Shown piece by piece: positions 61,315-64,000 of a stretch of 64,000 nt of DNA. The DNA comes from an uncultured Lachnospiraceae bacterium (GTDB taxonomy: Bacteria > Bacillota > Clostridia > Lachnospirales > Lachnospiraceae). The DNA lies in contig UQDA01000002.1 of NCBI GenBank assembly GCA_900539715.1, positions 128,639-192,638 of the forward strand, written 5' to 3'. Below the pieces are notes generated by a model. It worked only from the letters and a program-made list of their open reading frames with translations. It was not told where the DNA came from and ran no database searches. Both the position numbers and the translations under genes were made by a program. Within the stretch, counting starts at the first letter, position 1, and each line of letters opens with the position of its first letter.

Positions 61315-62714
61315 AACAATGAAATCCCCAGCTTTCTGCACGCACTATCGATGACTTTGAGCAGTTCTTCATCCGTCAGCACCGTAACGCGGCCGCTTTC
61401 ATACTCTTCGTCCACCCAGCGTTTGACCTCGTGAACGAGTTCACAGCCTTTATCCACCTTCTTTTCATCGGGCAGACGAAAATAAGTGTTTATCCAATGG
61501 GCAATGCCCGCAAGACCGGAAGTATTTGATACCGCGCACAAAACAGGGCGGTCCAGAAACTTCTCCGTATCAAAAATATTGTATATCTCTTCGTTTTTTA
61601 AAAGGCCGTCCGCATGGATACCCGCGCGCGTTACATTAAAATTCCTGCCGACAAAGGGCGTTCGCGGCGGGATATGATAGCCGACCTCTTTTTCATAATA
61701 CTCCGCAAGCTCTGTTATCACGCGGGTATCCATTCCGTTCAACGTTCCCCTCAATTGCGCGTATTCAAATACCATTGCCTCCAGAGGAGTATTTCCCGTA
61801 CGCTCGCCGATGCCGAACAGAGAGGTATTGACGCCGCAGCAGCCGTAAAGCCATGCTGTAGATGAATTGACGACCGCTTTATAAAAATCGTTGTGCCCAT
61901 GCCATTCCAGCATTTCGTGGGGAACGCCCGCATGAGTATGCAGTGCGTAAATGATTCCCTGTACGCTTCTGGGAATGACCGCTCCCGGATAGTTGACGCC
62001 GTATCCCATCGTATCGCAGGCGCGTATCTTGATCGGAATCTGATACTGCTTCATAAGCTTCATAAGCTCCAGACAAAAAGGAACGACATAACCGTAAATA
62101 TCCGCGCGTGTGATATCCTCAAGATGGCATCTGGGGCTTATCCCTTCCTCCAGACAATCCCTTACTACGCTCAGATAATGTTCCATCGCCTCACGTCGGG
62201 TCATTTTCAGCTTCATAAAAATGTGGTAGTCAGAGCAGCTCACAAGGATTCCGGTTTCCTTCATCCCGATTTCCTTTACGAGCTTGAAATCCTCTTTGCT
62301 GGCGCGGATCCAGCTCGTGATTTCCGGAAACTGATATCCTCTCTCCATACATTTATAGACAGCGTCTCTGTCTTTTTTGCTGTAAAGGAAAAACTCGCTG
62401 GCACGGATCATCCCGTTTTCGCCGCCGAGCCGGTGCAGGTAATCATAGATGGTAACTATCTGCTCTGTAGAATAAGGCGCCCGGGACTGCTGCCCGTCGC
62501 GGAATGTGGTATCCGTTATCCAGATATCCTTCGGCATATCGTGGGGCACGGTACGGTCGTTAAAAGGAATCTTCGGGATTTCCGAATACGGGAACATATT
62601 CCGGAAAACATTGGGCTTCTTTACATCGTCGAGGATATACATATGCTCTTCGATTTCAAGGAGATTTTTGCTTTCATTCATTGTGACCGGGCGGTTCGTA
62701 AAGGTGTTGTTCAT
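61311..62714 (-). CDS. Re-citrate synthase-like enzyme (isopropylmalate/homocitrate synthase family)
   Basis: A 467-residue DRE-TIM metallolyase. The signature ITDTTFRDGQQSRAPYS (metal-binding Asp, catalytic Arg), WHGHNDFYKAVVN (His-x-His ligands) and TSLFGIGERTGNTPLEAM are present. The N-terminal 45 residues are an extension seen in the clostridial Re-citrate synthase first shown in Clostridium kluyveri. It lacks the long regulatory C-terminal domain of LeuA. With icd as operon partner, citrate synthesis is more likely than homocitrate or isopropylmalate synthesis. SD AAAGGAG precedes ATG. Confidence 0.85.
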   Translation of the reverse strand: MNNTFTNRPVTMNESKNLLEIEEHMYILDDVKKPNVFRNMFPYSEIPKIPFNDRTVPHDMPKDIWITDTTFRDGQQSRAPYSTEQIVTIYDYLHRLGGENGMIRASEFFLYSKKDRDAVYKCMERGYQFPEITSWIRASKEDFKLVKEIGMKETGILVSCSDYHIFMKLKMTRREAMEHYLSVVRDCLEEGISPRCHLEDITRADIYGYVVPFCLELMKLMKQYQIPIKIRACDTMGYGVNYPGAVIPRSVQGIIYALHTHAGVPHEMLEWHGHNDFYKAVVNSSTAWLYGCCGVNTSLFGIGERTGNTPLEAMVFEYAQLRGTLNGMDTRVITELAEYYEKEVGYHIPPRTPFVGRNFNVTRAGIHADGLLKNEEIYNIFDTEKFLDRPVLCAVSNTSGLAGIAHWINTYFRLPDEKKVDKGCELVHEVKRWVDEEYESGRVTVLTDEELLKVIDSACRKLGISLL

Positions 62715-62736
62715 GGCGCCTTCTCCTTTGCTTTTT

Positions 62737-62770
62737 AATTTTGCATAATTGTATACAATTGTGCAAAATT
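62737..62770. promoter_or_regulatory. 34-bp near-perfect palindromic operator in the citrate operon promoter
   Basis: The outer arms AATTTTGCA and TGCAAAATT and the inner AATTGTATACAATT are symmetric about 62753/62754; only one base pair breaks the symmetry. It fills the whole region between the -35 and -10 boxes. TTGTATACAA in the centre fits the FadR-subfamily GntR consensus. Confidence 0.8.
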
Positions 62771-62776
62771 TGTCAA
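62748..62776 (-). promoter_or_regulatory. Sigma-A promoter of the Re-citrate synthase-gntR-icd operon
   Basis: On the minus strand a perfect TTGACA, 17 nt, then TACAAT, 34 nt before the ATG. The spacer is the palindromic operator. Confidence 0.85.
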
Positions 62777-62795
62777 TCCTTTTTTTAAAAATTTA

Positions 62796-63707
62796 TCACA
62801 TTAATGCTCTGACAGCATGAAGCATCCCCCAGCCCTGCATTCCCCATTCCTCCCCCAAATCCTGTGCCCTGTGCAAAATCCTTTCCCGTACCTGTTCATT
62901 CGTCAGGTGCGGATATTTCTCCCACAAAAGCGCCGCCGTCCCGCTGACCGCCGGTACCGCCATCGACGTACCGCTCTTTGCGGTATAAGCGTTTTTTACC
63001 GCTCCGAACCTGTTTTTTACAAACCACGCACTGCATGAAATAATGTGCGTCCCCGGCGAGACGATATCCGGCTTTTTGACCCGTCCGTTCTCCGGGCCCC
63101 TGCCGGAATAATCCTGACAGCCGTTTTTCCCCGAACTTCTTTTTCCGTCATGACAGCCTACGGACACAAGATGCCCCTGCAGTCCCATCGGGGAAATGCT
63201 GTCCGGCGCAGGCCCTCCGTTCCCTGCCGCCACCGCTACGAATATCCCGGCATCCCACGCCTTTAGCAGCCATGAAAACAGCTCCTCCTCCAGCCTCTTA
63301 TCCTGTATCATCCCGACCCCGACCGAAATATTTAATATTCTGGTATGATAAAGCCGGCGCGTTTCCAGCACATACCGGACGGCTTCTATCATGCTGCCTG
63401 CATTTCCTTCACCATTCCGATCCAATACCTTGCATGCAAGGATTCTGCACCCCGGCGCTATCCCCGCATATAGCCCGTTTGAGCAGCTTCCGTTCCCGCA
63501 CAGACAGCCCGCCACATGAGTACCATGCCCGCTGTCATCATAGGGAAGCCGCTGTTTTTGGCAAAAATCCTTAAACCCTGCAACCCTCCCTGCCAGATCC
63601 GGATGCAGCGCGATACCGGTATCCAATACTGCCGCCGTCACGCCCGCGCCGGTATATGTCCCAAGTTCCTGCCTCGTCGCGTGAACCACTCTTTTGACAC
63701 GATTCAT
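62796..63707 (-). CDS. Subtilisin-like serine protease (S8) without signal peptide
   Basis: A 303-residue S8 peptidase with an intact triad: D29 in VLDTGI, H61 in HGTHVAG, S248 in GTSMAVP, and oxyanion N163 in AAGNGGP. It has no signal peptide and only about 20 residues before the domain, so no inhibitory propeptide; nine cysteines also suggest an intracellular location. Intracellular subtilisins and germination-related proteases are relatives. The ATG at 63707 has AAGGA 13 nt upstream. It diverges from a Cys/Gly-rich peptide gene. Confidence 0.92.
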   Translation of the reverse strand: MNRVKRVVHATRQELGTYTGAGVTAAVLDTGIALHPDLAGRVAGFKDFCQKQRLPYDDSGHGTHVAGCLCGNGSCSNGLYAGIAPGCRILACKVLDRNGEGNAGSMIEAVRYVLETRRLYHTRILNISVGVGMIQDKRLEEELFSWLLKAWDAGIFVAVAAGNGGPAPDSISPMGLQGHLVSVGCHDGKRSSGKNGCQDYSGRGPENGRVKKPDIVSPGTHIISCSAWFVKNRFGAVKNAYTAKSGTSMAVPAVSGTAALLWEKYPHLTNEQVRERILHRAQDLGEEWGMQGWGMLHAVRALM

Positions 63708-63719
63708 TGCTCATATTTT

Positions 63720-63756
63720 CCTTTTCTTTTAAAATATGTAAAGAAAAAAGAAAAGG
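63720..63756. repeat. 11-bp inverted repeat between the divergent S8 and Cys-rich genes
   Basis: CCTTTTCTTTT (63720-63730) and AAAAGAAAAGG (63746-63756) pair perfectly with a 15-nt loop. It is a purine/pyrimidine-rich repeat and may form only weakly. Confidence 0.4.
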
Positions 63757-63784
63757 GACTAAAAAGAATTTCCTGCACATGGAA

Positions 63785-63812
63785 ACAAAGACAACCCGCC
63801 CGACATATCATA
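63785..63812 (+). promoter_or_regulatory. Possible sigma-K-type promoter of the Cys-rich peptide gene
   Basis: AC at 63785-63786, 17 nt, then CATATCATA (63804-63812), which fits the sigma-K -10 consensus CATANNNTA. The -35 is short, so chance matching is a risk. It is consistent with a late spore-coat type gene. Confidence 0.25.
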
Positions 63813-63843
63813 AATCATAACTATCATTTTGGAGGCTCTGAAA

Positions 63844-64000
63844 ATGAGTGATTTATCAGCAACAAACTGCGGATGCGGCACAACGAACAACAATGGCTGC
63901 GGCAACGGACTTTTCGGCGGCGACAACTGCTGTCTCATCCTGCTCCTGCTCTTCTTCTGCGGCGGCTTTGGAAACGGCGGCGGCATCCGCATTGCGGCGC
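63844..64000 (+). CDS. Cys/Gly-rich small protein, 3' end beyond the window
   Basis: 52 residues are visible, starting MSDLSATNCGCG, with six Cys, many Gly and Asn, and a Leu/Phe hydrophobic stretch (31-38). This looks like the small Cys-rich proteins of Clostridia annotated as chorion-class high-cysteine proteins, which are probably spore-coat or surface-layer components; the function is not proven. GGAGG lies 8 nt before the ATG. It runs off the right edge. Confidence 0.7.
   Translation, partial: MSDLSATNCGCGTTNNNGCGNGLFGGDNCCLILLLLFFCGGFGNGGGIRIAA

Noticed and set aside
61311..62714. 2-isopropylmalate synthase of leucine synthesis
   Set aside because: No regulatory LeuA C-terminal domain and no leu genes nearby; icd and an FCD-type regulator are the operon partners.
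1..64000. tRNA, rRNA, CRISPR array, insertion sequence or prophage
   Set aside because: No cloverleaf, spaced repeat array, transposase, integrase or phage gene was recognised on either strand.

Overview
The window looks like a chromosomal segment of an anaerobic, spore-forming, monoderm Clostridia, most likely Lachnospiraceae. The reasons are the sporulation genes (yqfC, yqfD, a BofC-like gene, a start-truncated Cys/Gly-rich coat-type peptide), the NfnAB flavoenzyme, Rex, formate-THF ligase, a Re-citrate-synthase-type enzyme, and clostridial gene orders such as radC-mreBCD-pbp2-minCDE-rodA-mgsA and yqfC-yqfD-phoH-ybeY. Nearly everything is on the minus strand, so transcription runs from high to low coordinates. 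Only an ABC-F ATPase gene and the partial gene at the right edge are on the plus strand. I see no tRNA, rRNA, CRISPR array, insertion sequence or prophage, and no gene-free stretch longer than about 190 bases.

Layout, read in the direction of transcription from the right edge. (1) A subtilisin-like protease gene diverges from a Cys/Gly-rich peptide gene. (2) A citrate/2-oxoglutarate operon: Re-citrate-synthase-like enzyme, FadR-type GntR regulator, NADP-isocitrate dehydrogenase, GtrA-family protein. Its promoter is filled by a 34-bp near-perfect palindrome. (3) An ABC-F gene (plus) diverges from rex, which leads rex-nnr-alr-mazF. (4) yebC, an O-acetylhomoserine sulfhydrylase and a polytopic membrane protein, ending in a terminator that overlaps the ribosome site of a TepA/ClpP-like protease gene. 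(5) A long run begins with ftsK and passes through one-carbon genes (fhs, folD), a zinc-ribbon/TPR/chitobiase-domain protein, nfnA-nfnB, a second zinc-ribbon membrane protein, rlmH, yqfC, yqfD, phoH, ybeY, a lipid/polysaccharide flippase homologue, a BofC-like protein and two flavoproteins. It ends with proB, a DUF896 gene, 5-formyl-THF cyclo-ligase, proA, pepT and miaB. (6) mutS-mutL-miaA and a PLP lyase. (7) The cell-shape and division-site cluster: radC, mreBCD, an unusually long PBP2, minCDE, rodA, mgsA and a D,D-carboxypeptidase lipoprotein. (8) A small P-loop protein with its own promoter and terminator, then an HlyD-like membrane protein, a YggS/PLPBP protein and sepF. (9) aroB, lspA and the start of an rluD-family gene cut by the left edge.

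The themes are peptidoglycan synthesis and division (mre/min/pbp2/rodA/dac/sepF/ftsK/alr), redox and carbon balance (rex, nfnAB, icd, citrate synthase, fhs/folD/fthC), translation and RNA maintenance (rlmH, ybeY, miaA, miaB, rluD, mazF) and mismatch repair. I found no unmistakable new multi-gene system. The best candidates for new biology are the palindromic operator of the citrate operon, hairpins sitting on or just before start sites (tepA, ftsK, mutS, mazF), a helical insertion of about 240 residues in PBP2, the HlyD-like protein without a transporter beside sepF, and several conserved-looking membrane proteins of unknown role.
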